Assembly (NCBI GenBank): GCA_024235955.1
Contig: JACKLJ010000003.1
Location: 395,201-459,200 of the forward strand
Source of the DNA: Burkholderiaceae bacterium
GTDB taxonomy: Bacteria > Pseudomonadota > Gammaproteobacteria > Burkholderiales > Burkholderiaceae_C
Length of the DNA: 64,000 bases
Reading direction: 5' to 3'
The translations under genes were made by a program, and so were the position numbers. Below, piece by piece: positions 25,550 to 34,731 of the stretch (positions are counted from its first letter, which is position 1; every line of letters starts with the position of its first letter). The notes beneath the pieces were generated by a model, which saw nothing but the letters and a program-made list of their open reading frames with translations, did not search any database and was not told the origin of the DNA.

Positions 25550-26692
25550 TGGATGGCCTTTACGCTTACGCCTGCACGGGCACCCTGCTGAACAACACCA
25601 AGGTCGACTACACGCCTTATCTGCTAAGCGCCAACCACTGCATATCCCGCCAATCGGTAGCCTCGTCGCTGGAAACCTACTGGAACTACCGCTCGTCAAG
25701 CTGCAACAGCCAGACCCAGGCCGGCGACATGCAGCGCGTCAGCGGCGGTGCGCAGCTGCTGTGGAACAGCAGCGGCACCGATACCTCGCTCATGCGCCTC
25801 AACGGCGGTCCGCCATCCGGCGCGATTTTTGCCGGCTGGAACGCCGAGGCGCCCGTCACCCCTGGCGCCAGCGTGTTTTCCGTCCACCACCCCGACGGCG
25901 GCTGGCAGAAATACAGCGCGGGCACCATGCCGGGCTATGCAGCCTGCACAGGCACCTACTGCCTGGATGCTCCGGTTGGGTCGGCCTCGCACCTCATCGT
26001 CACCTGGTCGCGGGGAGTGACCGAGCCGGGTAGCAGCGGTGGGGCGCTGTTTTCAAGCAGCGGCAAGGTCATCGGCCAGCTCTCGGGAGGCACGTCAAGT
26101 TGCAGCAACCCCGGTGGTGAAGACTTTTATGGGCGCCTGGACCTAGCCTACGCCAACGGCCTGTACCAGTGGCTCAGCCCGACTGGCGCGGCCACGGGCA
26201 CGCGCTCGCCCGTTTACCGCTTCTACAACAGCGTCACCGCCGCCCACTTCTACACCAACAACCAGCTGGAACGCGACTACGTCATCGCCAACTACCCCAC
26301 TTACAGCTATGAAGGTGCGGCTTACTACGCCTACAACAGCGCCACGCCCGGAACGTCGGCGGTCTACCGCTTCTACAACACCCGGACACGGGTGCACTTC
26401 TACACCATCAACCCCGCCGAACGCGACTACGTGATCGCGACGCTGCCCGACTTCCACTACGAGGGGCCGACTTGGTACGCCCAGACCGGGGCGGGCAACG
26501 ACGCCAGCCCGCTGTACCGCTTCTACAGTTCGTTGCGCGGTGCCCATTTCTATACCCTCAGCGCCAGCGAGCGCGATTACGTGATCGCCACGCTGCCCGA
26601 TTTCAACTATGAAGGCATCGGGTTCTACACTTGGGCCCAACCATGACGGTGCCGGCCGAGGGTCGTGTCGTCTGCACCACCCAGGAGAGCGT

Positions 26693-27759
<1,067 letters not shown>

Positions 27760-27763
<4 letters not shown>

Positions 27764-28803
27764 GCGCCCGCCCGGGCGGCCTGCGCGCCGCTTTCGTACC
27801 AGCCGCGAGAGCGGTTGACGATGCGCACCACCAGCAGCATCACCGGCACTTCGATCAGCACGCCCACCACGGTGGCCAGCGCGGCCCCGGAGTGCAGTCC
27901 GAACAGCGAGATCGCCGCCGCCACCGCCAGCTCGAAGAAGTTGCTGGCGCCGATCAGTGCCGACGGGCAGGCCACGTCGTGCGCCTCGCCCAGCGCGCGG
28001 TTGAGGCCGTAGGCCAGCGCCGAGTTGAACAGCACCTGGATCAGGATCGGCACCGCCAGCAGGGCAATCACCAGTGGCTGCTTCAGAATCTGCTCACCCT
28101 GAAAGGCGAACAGCAGCACCAGCGTGGCCAGCAGCGCCGCCATCGACCACGGGCCGATGCGCGCCATGGCCGCCTCCAGCGCCTGCGGGCCGCGCGCCAG
28201 CAGCGCGCGCCGCCAGAACTGGGCGATGGCGAGCGGCACCACGATGTAGAGCAGCACCGACGTCGCCAGCGTGGCCCATGGCACGCTGATCGAGGCCACG
28301 CCCAGCAGCAGCGCGACCAGCGGCGCGAAGGCCAGCACCATGATGGTGTCGTTCAGCGCCACCTGGCTCAGCGTGAACAGCGGGTCGCCGCCGGTCAGCC
28401 GGCTCCACACGAACACCATGGCCGTGCACGGCGCCGCGGCCAACAGGATCAGCCCGGCGATGTAGCTGTCGATCTGCTCAGGCGGCAGCCAGGGCGCGAA
28501 CAGGTGCCGGATGAACAGCCAGCCCAGCAGCGCCATCGAGAACGGCTTGACCAGCCAGTTGACGAACAGCGTCACACCGATGCCGCGCACGTGGCGGCGC
28601 ACCTGGCCCAGCGCGCCGAAGTCCACCTTGACCAGCATCGGGATGATCATCACCCAGATCAGCGCGCCCACCGGCAGGTTGACGCGCGCCACTTCGAGCC
28701 GGCTGACGGCCTGGAAGGCGGACGGAAACGCCTGACCGAGCAGCACCCCGGCAACGATGCACAGGGCCACCCAGAGCGTCAGGTAGCGTTCGAAGATGTT
28801 CAT
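27760..28803 (-). CDS. acr3: ACR3-family arsenite efflux permease
   Basis: A 347-residue polytopic inner-membrane arsenite exporter of the ACR3 (BART) family with about ten membrane helices. The family signature with the essential Cys reads APCTAMVFVWSRLTGGDP, and NFFELAVAAAISLFG is the second conserved region. It is last in the minus-strand arsP-thioredoxin-arsC-acr3 operon. A dispersed repeat lies immediately before and across the start codon, separating it from arsC by 75 bp, so expression may depend on read-through of that hairpin. ATG at 28803. Confidence 0.95.
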
Positions 28804-28861
28804 GATGAAATTGGCACCTGGCCCTTGCGTGGAGGGCGCAGGCAGCTATGAATTTGGTAGT
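28803..28861 (-). repeat. Dispersed palindromic repeat between arsC and acr3
   Basis: On the minus strand: AATTCATAGCTGCCTGCGCCC, TCCACGCAA loop, GGGCCAGG, then AATTTCATCATG. The final bases form the acr3 start region, so the 5' leader of acr3 is this element. Confidence 0.85.
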
Positions 28862-28878
28862 CCTTGAGGTGGTCGCCT

Positions 28879-29424
28879 TCACTGGTTGGCCAGTGCCTGC
28901 GCGCTGTCCTGCAGCATCGTCCGGGCGAGTTTTTCCGGCGGCAGCGCAGCCAGCAGTTCCAGCCGCCGCTTGATGGCCAGCAGGGTCTGCCGGAAGGCTT
29001 CTCGCCGCTGCTCCTCCGTGCCTTGCACCGCGGACGGGTCGGCATAGCCCCAGTGCGCCGTGGCCGGCTGGCCAGGCCACCAGGGGCACACCTCGCCGGC
29101 GGCGTTGTCGCACACGGTGATCACCAGGTCCATGTGCGGCGCATCGGGGCCGCCGAACGCGTCCCAGCTCTTGCTGTGCAATCCCTCGGTCGAGATGCCG
29201 GCCCGTTGCAGCACCTGCAGCGCCAGCGGGTTGGGTTGCGTGCCCGGGTGGCTGCCGGCACTGTATGCCTGGAAGCGGCCAGCGCCGATATGGTTCAGCA
29301 GCGCTTCGGCGAGGACGCTGCGTGCCGAGTTGTGGGTGCAGAGGAACAGCACACGGAGGGGCTGGCCAGCCATGGCAAGGTGATCCGGTGTGGAGGCATG
29401 TTGCCGTATCGCGACCGAGGTCAT
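28879..29424 (-). CDS. arsC: Thioredoxin-coupled arsenate reductase
   Basis: A 181-residue arsenate reductase of the low-molecular-weight tyrosine-phosphatase fold. The P-loop is CTHNSARS (C-x5-R) near residue 30, and the disulfide pair is in VCDNAAGEVCPWWPG, the pattern of thioredoxin-dependent ArsC. It reduces arsenate to arsenite for export by ACR3. The start ATG 29424 overlaps the stop of the upstream thioredoxin-like gene in ATGA; an internal ATG (MAGQPLRVLFLC, 29373) would give a more typical length and cannot be excluded. Confidence 0.93.
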   Translation of the reverse strand: MTSVAIRQHASTPDHLAMAGQPLRVLFLCTHNSARSVLAEALLNHIGAGRFQAYSAGSHPGTQPNPLALQVLQRAGISTEGLHSKSWDAFGGPDAPHMDLVITVCDNAAGEVCPWWPGQPATAHWGYADPSAVQGTEEQRREAFRQTLLAIKRRLELLAALPPEKLARTMLQDSAQALANQ

Positions 29425-29651
29425 GGCAGCAGCCGGCCAATCTCATCCGCCGCCAGCACGCGGCCGGTGGAGACCAGCTTGCCGTCGATGGCCAGACCGG
29501 GCGTGCTCATCACGCCGCGCCTGGCGATCTCGACGGGGTTGGTGACCTTGACCACCTCGGCGGATTTGCCGGCGGCCGCCAGCGCGGCTTCCGCGTTTTC
29601 GCCAAGCTGGATGCAGCGCTTGCATCCGGAACCCAGGATTTCGATCTTCAT
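29421..29651 (-). CDS. Small thioredoxin-like protein
   Basis: A 76-residue thioredoxin-fold protein with the redox motif GCKRC near residues 9-13 and the cis-Pro region STPGLAIDG. This is the short glutaredoxin/thioredoxin type (thioredoxin_3 family) often found beside ArsP-like permeases. Its stop overlaps the arsC start (ATGA), so translation is coupled, and it may re-reduce ArsC or deliver electrons to an arsenical. It starts 12 bp after arsP. Confidence 0.88.
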   Translation of the reverse strand: MKIEILGSGCKRCIQLGENAEAALAAAGKSAEVVKVTNPVEIARRGVMSTPGLAIDGKLVSTGRVLAADEIGRLLP

Positions 29652-29663
29652 TGCAGCGTCCTT

Positions 29664-30665
29664 TCAAACCAACAGATAAGCGAATGCATTGAACAGGTAG
29701 CCGATGGCCACGATCCCCAGCGTCACGATGCCGACGAACACCGCCAGCAGCGGCGGCCGGACCACCTGCCTGAGCAGGATGAGCGAGGGCACCGACAGCG
29801 CCGTGACCGCCATCATGAAAGCCAGCACCGTGCCCAGGCCCACGCCGCGCGCCACCAGTGCTTCGGCAATCGGCAGCGTGCCGAAGATGTCGGCATACAT
29901 GGGAATGCCCACCACCGTGGCCAACGGAACGGCCCACAGCTTGTCGGAGCCCAGCAGCGCGGCGATCACCTGCTGGGGAATCCAGTTGTGGATGAGTGCC
30001 CCGATGGCCACGCCGACCAGCACGTAGGCCCATACGCGGCCGAACACATCGACCACCTGCTCACGCGCGTAGGCCAGGCGTTCGGCCCGGGTCAGCTCGG
30101 CCTGGGGGACGTCGGCGATGGGGTTGTCCAGCACGAAAGGCTCGATATGGCGTTGCAGGCCGGCGCGCTCGATCAACGTGCCGCCCACCACGGCCAGAAC
30201 CACACCCACCGCGACGTAGGCGATGGCGATCGGCCAGTTGAAGATGCTCGCCAGCAGGATGACCGAAGCCAGGTCCACCAGTGGCGACGAGATCAGGAAC
30301 GAGAACGTGACCCCGAGCGGCAGGCCCGCACCGACGAAGCCGATGAACAGCGGAATGGACGAGCACGAGCAGAACGGCGTCACGGTGCCCAGCAGCGCGG
30401 CCAGCGTATTGGCGGGCAGGCCGCGGAAGCGCCCCACGATGGCACGCGTGCGCTCTGGCGGGAAGTGGCTTTGCACGTACGAGATGGCGAAGATCAGCAC
30501 GCCCAGCAGGATGAAGATCTTGATGACGTCGTAGATGAAGAAGTGCAGGCTGCCGCCCAGGCGCGTGCCCACATCGATGCCCAGCGCTTCCATCAGCCCC
30601 CGCACGGACGCCGAGAGCCAGTCCATGCGCAGCAACTGGTTGTTGAGCCACTGGAAGATTGCCAT
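29664..30665 (-). CDS. arsP: ArsP-like organoarsenical permease (DUF318 family)
   Basis: A 333-residue inner-membrane permease with about eight helices. The conserved Cys motif is TVTPFCSCSSIPLFIGF, and the second half repeats the fold around VVGIPMYADIFGTLPI. Family members export trivalent organoarsenicals, though some homologues are unassigned permeases. First gene of the operon. Its ATG overlaps the stop of a 35-codon upstream frame (TGATG). The ArsR-type operator lies about 110 bp upstream. Confidence 0.85.
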   Translation of the reverse strand: MAIFQWLNNQLLRMDWLSASVRGLMEALGIDVGTRLGGSLHFFIYDVIKIFILLGVLIFAISYVQSHFPPERTRAIVGRFRGLPANTLAALLGTVTPFCSCSSIPLFIGFVGAGLPLGVTFSFLISSPLVDLASVILLASIFNWPIAIAYVAVGVVLAVVGGTLIERAGLQRHIEPFVLDNPIADVPQAELTRAERLAYAREQVVDVFGRVWAYVLVGVAIGALIHNWIPQQVIAALLGSDKLWAVPLATVVGIPMYADIFGTLPIAEALVARGVGLGTVLAFMMAVTALSVPSLILLRQVVRPPLLAVFVGIVTLGIVAIGYLFNAFAYLLV

Positions 30666-30772
30666 CAGGGGGCCCCCGTGCGACTCGGGTTAGTTGCGGC
30701 TGCCCACGCGCGCGCAGCAGGCTGGCGCCATGTCCCGGCCAGCACGAGCAAGAGCGCAGGGCTCGTTGTCAT
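30665..30772 (-). CDS. Candidate 35-residue leader peptide overlapping arsP
   Basis: A short open frame starts at ATG 30772, 5 bp from the operator dyad, and ends in TGA that shares one base with the arsP ATG. It encodes MTTSPALLLVLAGTWRQPAA followed by an Ala/Arg/Pro-rich end. No Shine-Dalgarno site precedes it; the message may be leaderless. The exact TGATG overlap is the reason to list it. It may equally be chance, since high-GC frames stay open easily. Confidence 0.3.
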   Translation of the reverse strand: MTTSPALLLVLAGTWRQPAARAWAAATNPSRTGAP

Positions 30773-30776
30773 TTTC

Positions 30777-30800
30777 ATATTTCAAAAATTCTTGAAATAT
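30777..30800. promoter_or_regulatory. arsO: ArsR operator upstream of the ars operon
   Basis: Perfect 9-bp inverted arms ATATTTCAA and TTGAAATAT around a 6-bp centre AAATTC. It is AT-rich in a GC-rich region and placed before arsP. The same architecture recurs at the arsR start. Confidence 0.75.
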
Positions 30801-30819
30801 AGGGCGAAGAAAAAGCCGC

Positions 30820-31188
30820 TCAAGCGGTCGGCACGCGCGAAAGGCTCGGCAGCATGGCCGGCGGGCAATGCGAGGTGGCGCGGATCTCCGCGCACTGCTC
30901 GGGGTGCCCGGCGCAGCATTCCTCCGTCAGGTAGGCCACCACATCGAGCATCAGCGCCATGTTGGCGCGGTACCGCTGGTAGCGGCCTTCGGCCGTCACG
31001 GTGAGCAAACCGGCGTGCACCAGCGCCTTGAGGTGGAACGAGAGGTTGGTCGGCGGCACGCCCAGCGCAGCGCCGATTTCACCGGCCACCAGGCCAGCCA
31101 GCCCCTGCCGGACCAGCAGGCGGTAGATGTCCAGTCGCGGCCCGGAGGCAAGCGATCCCAGCACTTGAACGGCTTGATCCTGTTCCAT
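30820..31188 (-). CDS. arsR: ArsR-family arsenite-responsive repressor
   Basis: A 122-residue winged-helix repressor. The HTH spans roughly VAGEIGAALGVPPTNLSFHLKAL. No CxC motif is present in the recognition helix; instead a C-terminal cluster C91, C92 and C99 (EECCAGHPEQC) matches the As(III) site of the Acidithiobacillus-type ArsR. It should repress its own gene and the ars operon, releasing on arsenite or antimonite. A matching dyad overlaps its start codon. arsR lies upstream of arsP on the same strand, with about 155 bp and a second operator between. Confidence 0.92.
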   Translation of the reverse strand: MEQDQAVQVLGSLASGPRLDIYRLLVRQGLAGLVAGEIGAALGVPPTNLSFHLKALVHAGLLTVTAEGRYQRYRANMALMLDVVAYLTEECCAGHPEQCAEIRATSHCPPAMLPSLSRVPTA

Positions 31189-31210
31189 ATTTCAATTGTC
31201 GTTGAATAAT
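31187..31210. promoter_or_regulatory. arsO: ArsR operator at the arsR start
   Basis: Arms ATATTTCAA and TTGAATAAT around a 6-bp centre TTGTCG, the same 9-6-9 plan as 30777-30800 with two mismatches in one arm. The dyad overlaps the arsR ATG, so bound repressor would block initiation or elongation of its own gene. Confidence 0.65.
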
Positions 31211-31247
31211 AGAAATGTTGCAAGCGGGCTGGATGCCGGCGGCTGGC

Positions 31248-31796
31248 TCAATCTTCCGGTGTCACCCCCAGTGCCACTAGGAAGCGCGCCACCATGTTGT
31301 AGGTGGCGATGGCGCTGGTGAGCTCGACCAGCTGCGTGGTGTCGAGGTGCTGGCGCAGGGCGTCGAAGAGGGCATCTTCCACGCGCACGTCGAGCGTCAT
31401 CTGGGCGGCGTAGCGCACCACCAGCTGCTCGAGCACGTCGAGCGCCGGGTTGGCTGCGCTGGTGCGCGGTTCGCCGGCTTGCACCAGCCGCTGCAGGGCG
31501 TCCAGCTCGGCCTGGCTGCCGCCGGCGGCCAGGAAGTCGGGTGCGTGGTGGTGGTACTCGTAGCTGGCGCCGGTGAGCAGGGCCACGGTGCAGATGCCCA
31601 GCTCGCGCAGCTTGCGGCTGGTGGGCAGCCCGGTGCGCACGGCCTTCAGGTACACGTTCCAGCCGCGCGCCAGGGGCTCGCTCCAGAGCAGGGCCTTGTC
31701 CAGGTTCAGCAGCGCGCCGCCGCGGCGCGCCAGGATGGCGTCCACCAGGTCCTTGGGCTGGGGTTTCTGCTCGTTGCTCCAGTCGGGAATGCGCAT
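31248..31796 (-). CDS. Carboxymuconolactone decarboxylase-family protein (AhpD-like)
   Basis: A 182-residue all-helical protein of the CMD/AhpD superfamily. The pattern RKLRELGICTVALLTGASYEYHHHAPDF corresponds to the family core, but the CxxC peroxidase motif of AhpD is absent; a Cys (C69) and the downstream HHH cluster remain. That points to a gamma-CMD-like or uncharacterised member rather than an alkylhydroperoxidase. ATG at 31796. It precedes arsR on the same strand with a 59-bp gap, but carries no metal signature and is probably not part of the ars operon. Confidence 0.75.
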   Translation of the reverse strand: MRIPDWSNEQKPQPKDLVDAILARRGGALLNLDKALLWSEPLARGWNVYLKAVRTGLPTSRKLRELGICTVALLTGASYEYHHHAPDFLAAGGSQAELDALQRLVQAGEPRTSAANPALDVLEQLVVRYAAQMTLDVRVEDALFDALRQHLDTTQLVELTSAIATYNMVARFLVALGVTPED

Positions 31797-31853
31797 GGCG
31801 GCGGTCTCCTCTTGGTTTCAGGTGAGCTGTGAGGATAAAGGGATAATCCGCGC

Positions 31854-32759
31854 ATGCGCATTCCGTTCACCAAGATGCAGGGCGCGGGCAACGATTTCGT
31901 GGTGCTCGACGAAACCGCCGGCCCGCTGGGCCTGACGGCGGCGCAGTACCGTTTCCTGGGCGACCGGCACTTCGGCGTCGGTGCCGACCAGATCCTCGGC
32001 GTGCGCGCCGCGCCCACGCCAGACGTGGATTTCGAATATGTGATCCACAACGGCGGCGATGGCGGCGAGGTGGAGCACTGCGGCAACGGCGCGCGCTGTT
32101 TCGTGCGCTTTGTGCGCGAGCGCGGGCTGACAGCCAAGCGCAGCGTGCGCGTGAAGGTGAAGAACGGCGTGCTCGAGCTCACCGAAGGTGCCGACGGCCG
32201 CGTGACGGTGGACATGGGCGCGCCGGTGTTCGCGCTGGAGCAGGTGCCCTTCGACCCGCGCGAGCTGGAGCCGGTGCCCGACGGCCACTGGCAGGTCTGG
32301 CCCCTGCCGCTGGAAGACAACAAGGGCTTTGCCTACGTCAACACGGCGCAGGCTGCCATCGCCAATGTGGCGGTGCTGTCGATGGGCAACCCGCATGCGG
32401 TGCAGATCGTGGCCGACGTGGACACCGCGCCGGTCGCCACGCAGGGCCCGCTGATCGAGCGCCACCCGGCCTTCCCCAACCGCGTCAACGCGGGTTTCAT
32501 GCAGATCGTCGGCCGTGGCCACGTGCGCCTGCGCGTGTACGAGCGCGGTGCCGGCGAGACCCTGGCCTGCGGCACCGGCGCCTGCGCCGCCGTGGTGGCC
32601 GGCATCCGCCTGGGCCGGCTCGACCCGCGCGTCGACGTGGACACGCGCGGCGGCCGGCTCACCATCGCCTGGGCCGGCGGCGAACGCGACCCGGTGCTGA
32701 TGATCGGCCCCGCCACCACCGTGTTCACCGGCGAGATCGAGGTACCGCAACTCCCATGA
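31854..32759 (+). CDS. dapF: Diaminopimelate epimerase
   Basis: A 301-residue epimerase that turns L,L-DAP into meso-DAP for lysine and for the peptidoglycan precursor made by MurE in this window. The two catalytic cysteines lie in EHCGNGARCF and LACGTGACAAV. Slightly longer than E. coli DapF (274). The start ATG 31854 gives MRIPFTKMQGAGNDF, the standard N-terminus. Its stop overlaps the start of the DUF484 gene by 4 bp, so the two are translationally coupled. Confidence 0.97.
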   Translation: MRIPFTKMQGAGNDFVVLDETAGPLGLTAAQYRFLGDRHFGVGADQILGVRAAPTPDVDFEYVIHNGGDGGEVEHCGNGARCFVRFVRERGLTAKRSVRVKVKNGVLELTEGADGRVTVDMGAPVFALEQVPFDPRELEPVPDGHWQVWPLPLEDNKGFAYVNTAQAAIANVAVLSMGNPHAVQIVADVDTAPVATQGPLIERHPAFPNRVNAGFMQIVGRGHVRLRVYERGAGETLACGTGACAAVVAGIRLGRLDPRVDVDTRGGRLTIAWAGGERDPVLMIGPATTVFTGEIEVPQLP

Positions 32760-33436
32760 CTTCCGAGGCCATGAACCCCATCACCGAAGACGACATCGCC
32801 CAGTTCCTGATCCACACGCCGGATTTTTTCGAGCGCCACGCCGAACTGCTGAGCGCCGTGCAGCTCACCAGCCCGCACGGCGGCCGCGCGGTGAGCCTGC
32901 AGGAGCGCCAGGCCGAGATGCTGCGCGAGAAGATCAAGCTGCTCGAGCTGCGGCTCATGGAGATGATGCGCCACGGCAACGAGAACATGCTGATCGCCGA
33001 CAAGGTGCAGCGCTGGGCGCGCCAGATGTTTCTGGTCGGCCGCCCGGTGGATCTGCCGGCCGCGCTGCTGGCCGGGCTGCAGAGCCAGTTTGCGGTGCCT
33101 CAGGCGGCGCTCAAGCTATGGGACGTGGCCGAGGTGTATGCACAGGAGCCGTTCGCCCAGGGCGCCTCGGAAGACGCGCGCAGCCTGGCCAGCTCGCTCA
33201 GCGCGCCGTACTGTGGCGTGAACTCCGGCTTCGATGTGCTGCACTGGCTGGAGGAGCCCGAGCGCGTGCAGTCGCTGGCCCTGCTGCCGCTGCGCGCCGC
33301 ACCCCAGGAGGCGGCCTTCGGCCTGCTGGTGCTGGCCTCGCCCGACAGCCAGCGCTACCAGGCCGGCATGGCCACCGATTTCCTGGAGCGCATCGGCGAG
33401 CTGGCTGCGGCGGCGCTCTCCCGCGTGAGGGATTGA
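32756..33436 (+). CDS. DUF484 family protein
   Basis: A 226-residue GAF-like DUF484 protein of unknown function, as found between dapF and xerC in many proteobacteria. The N-terminal helix DIAQFLIHTPDFFERHAELL and the coiled region SLQERQAEMLREKIKLLELRL are the family hallmarks; the C-terminal GAF-like half ends in LERIGELAAAALSRVRD. ATG at 32756 overlaps the dapF stop. XerC follows after about 300 bp. Confidence 0.92.
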   Translation: MTSEAMNPITEDDIAQFLIHTPDFFERHAELLSAVQLTSPHGGRAVSLQERQAEMLREKIKLLELRLMEMMRHGNENMLIADKVQRWARQMFLVGRPVDLPAALLAGLQSQFAVPQAALKLWDVAEVYAQEPFAQGASEDARSLASSLSAPYCGVNSGFDVLHWLEEPERVQSLALLPLRAAPQEAAFGLLVLASPDSQRYQAGMATDFLERIGELAAAALSRVRD

Positions 33437-33735
33437 CAGCACAGTCCCTGAGTCGCGGGCGCGCCGCGCACTCGCCGCCAGAGGCGGCGGCTCTTCCGCC
33501 TGTCCAGGTGTGCGCAGGCAGACCTGGAGCCGCAGGCCTCAGCCCCTTTTTTAGTTCGTAAGGGGGCAACGCCAGTGCTCGGCACAAGCCCGAGCACTGC
33601 GTTCGCTGGCATGGCCGGCTCCGCGGCCCTCGGATTCACCATCGGCGCAACGCGTGATGTCCGGGGCGAAACTTTGCATTGAAAGTCGCAGTCAGCCCTT
33701 GCGAGAACTGCGCCATGTGCTACTATTTAAGTAGC
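33437..33735. other. Intergenic region with a strong stem-loop and a degenerate repeat
   Basis: No gene is seen. At 33568-33603 arms AACGC-C-AGTGCTCGG and CCGAGCACT-GCGTT pair almost perfectly around a 7-nt loop. Two further weaker inverted repeats (CGCC-GCC/GGCGGCG near 33472, CCAGGT/ACCTGG near 33504) precede it. None is followed by a T-run, so these look like REP-type structures rather than terminators. Confidence 0.6.
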
Positions 33736-33740
33736 ATGAA
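33675..33740 (-). repeat. Degenerate dispersed-repeat copy upstream of xerC
   Basis: On the minus strand TACTTAAATAGTAGCACATG, GGCGCAG, CGCAAGGGCTGACTGCGACTT resembles the consensus with several changes. Its start overlaps the xerC start codon region. Confidence 0.4.
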
Positions 33741-34707
33741 CGCACCCGATACCCAACCGCTGGACTCCGCCGACGCGGCGCTGGTAGCGCGCTACCTGGA
33801 GCACGTGCGGCACGAGAAGCGCCTGGCGGCCCGCACCGTCACGCTGTACGAGCTCGATCTGCAGAAGCTGGCCGCCTTCGCCGTGGAGGCTGGCACGCCG
33901 TTGCGGCAGGTGCAGCCGGCGCACGTGCGGCGCTGGGTGGCGCGCATGCACGCGGGCGGGCGCAGCGGTCGGGGCATTGCGCTCATCCTGTCGGGCTGGC
34001 GGGGCTTCTACGCCTGGCTGGGGCGCGAAGGGCTGATCGCCGCCAACCCGGTGCAGGACGTGCGGGCGCCCAGGCAGCCGCGACCGCTGCCCAAGGCGCT
34101 GTCGGTGGACGATGCGGTGCGGCTGGCTGAGCACGTGGAAGCTGATGATGACCCCTGGCTGGAGGCGCGCGACGCAGCCCTGGTGGAGCTGCTTTATGGC
34201 AGCGGCCTGCGCGTGGGCGAGGTGGTGGGGCTGGACGTGGCCGCCAGCGACGCCGCGCTCCGGGCTGGCCGCGGCTGGGTCGACCTAGCGGGTACCGAGG
34301 CCCAGGTTCAGGGCAAGGGCGGCAAGCGCCGCACCGTGCCGCTGGGCGCGCAGGCCGTGCAGGCGCTGGAGCGCTGGCTGGCCGTGCGCGGCGAACGGCC
34401 GGCGGCCCTGGGTCACGAGGCGGCCCTGTTCCTGGGCCAACGCGGCACGCGTTTAGGCGCCCATGCCATCTGGGAGCGCCTGCGCCGCCGCAGCCGGCTG
34501 GCCGGGCTGGCGGCGCCGGTGCACCCGCACATGCTGCGCCACTCCTTCGCCAGCCACGTGCTGCAGTCGAGCGGCGACCTGCGCGCGGTGCAGGAGCTGC
34601 TCGGCCACGCCAACATCACCACCACGCAGGTCTACACCCGGCTGGACTTCCAGCATCTGGCGCAGGCCTACGACGCCGCGCACCCGCGCGCGCGGCGCAA
34701 GGGCTAG
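33736..34707 (+). CDS. xerC: Tyrosine recombinase XerC
   Basis: A 323-residue site-specific recombinase that resolves chromosome dimers at dif with XerD. The catalytic set is visible: Arg in YGSGLRVGEVVGL, Lys in QGKGGKRRTVPL, HxxR in HMLRHSFASH, His in LGHANITTTQ and the nucleophile Tyr in TQVYTRLDF. The N-terminal SAM-like core-binding domain begins ALVARYLEHVRHEKRL. The start is ATG 33736; an upstream frame to 33679 runs through the degenerate repeat. A small insertion (ASDAALRAGRGWVDLAG) between two conserved strands is normal for the Comamonadaceae. Confidence 0.94.
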   Translation: MNAPDTQPLDSADAALVARYLEHVRHEKRLAARTVTLYELDLQKLAAFAVEAGTPLRQVQPAHVRRWVARMHAGGRSGRGIALILSGWRGFYAWLGREGLIAANPVQDVRAPRQPRPLPKALSVDDAVRLAEHVEADDDPWLEARDAALVELLYGSGLRVGEVVGLDVAASDAALRAGRGWVDLAGTEAQVQGKGGKRRTVPLGAQAVQALERWLAVRGERPAALGHEAALFLGQRGTRLGAHAIWERLRRRSRLAGLAAPVHPHMLRHSFASHVLQSSGDLRAVQELLGHANITTTQVYTRLDFQHLAQAYDAAHPRARRKG

Positions 34708-34731
34708 GTTTTCGCAGTCAGCTGGCCGGCC

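Larger units (their letters stand above)
23307..26646 (+). pseudogene. Secreted trypsin-like protease interrupted by an IS256-family element
   Basis: A lipoprotein serine protease (lysyl-endopeptidase-like S1) split by an insertion. The 5' part is 23307-24155: lipobox LAGC, then a prodomain ending in ARMSFVDG. The 3' part is 25558-26646 and starts LYAYACTGTLLNN. It holds the catalytic His (SANHCIS), Asp (SGTDTSLMRL) and Ser (EPGSSGGALF), then three copies of a DUF5648-type repeat of the form YRFYN-HFYT-ERDYVIA-YEG. Joining 24155 to 25558 keeps the frame and gives a 645-residue protein. As it stands, the 5' half would end at a stop at 24209, giving about 300 residues without the catalytic domain. 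The gene lies between ruvA and ruvB. Confidence 0.92.
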
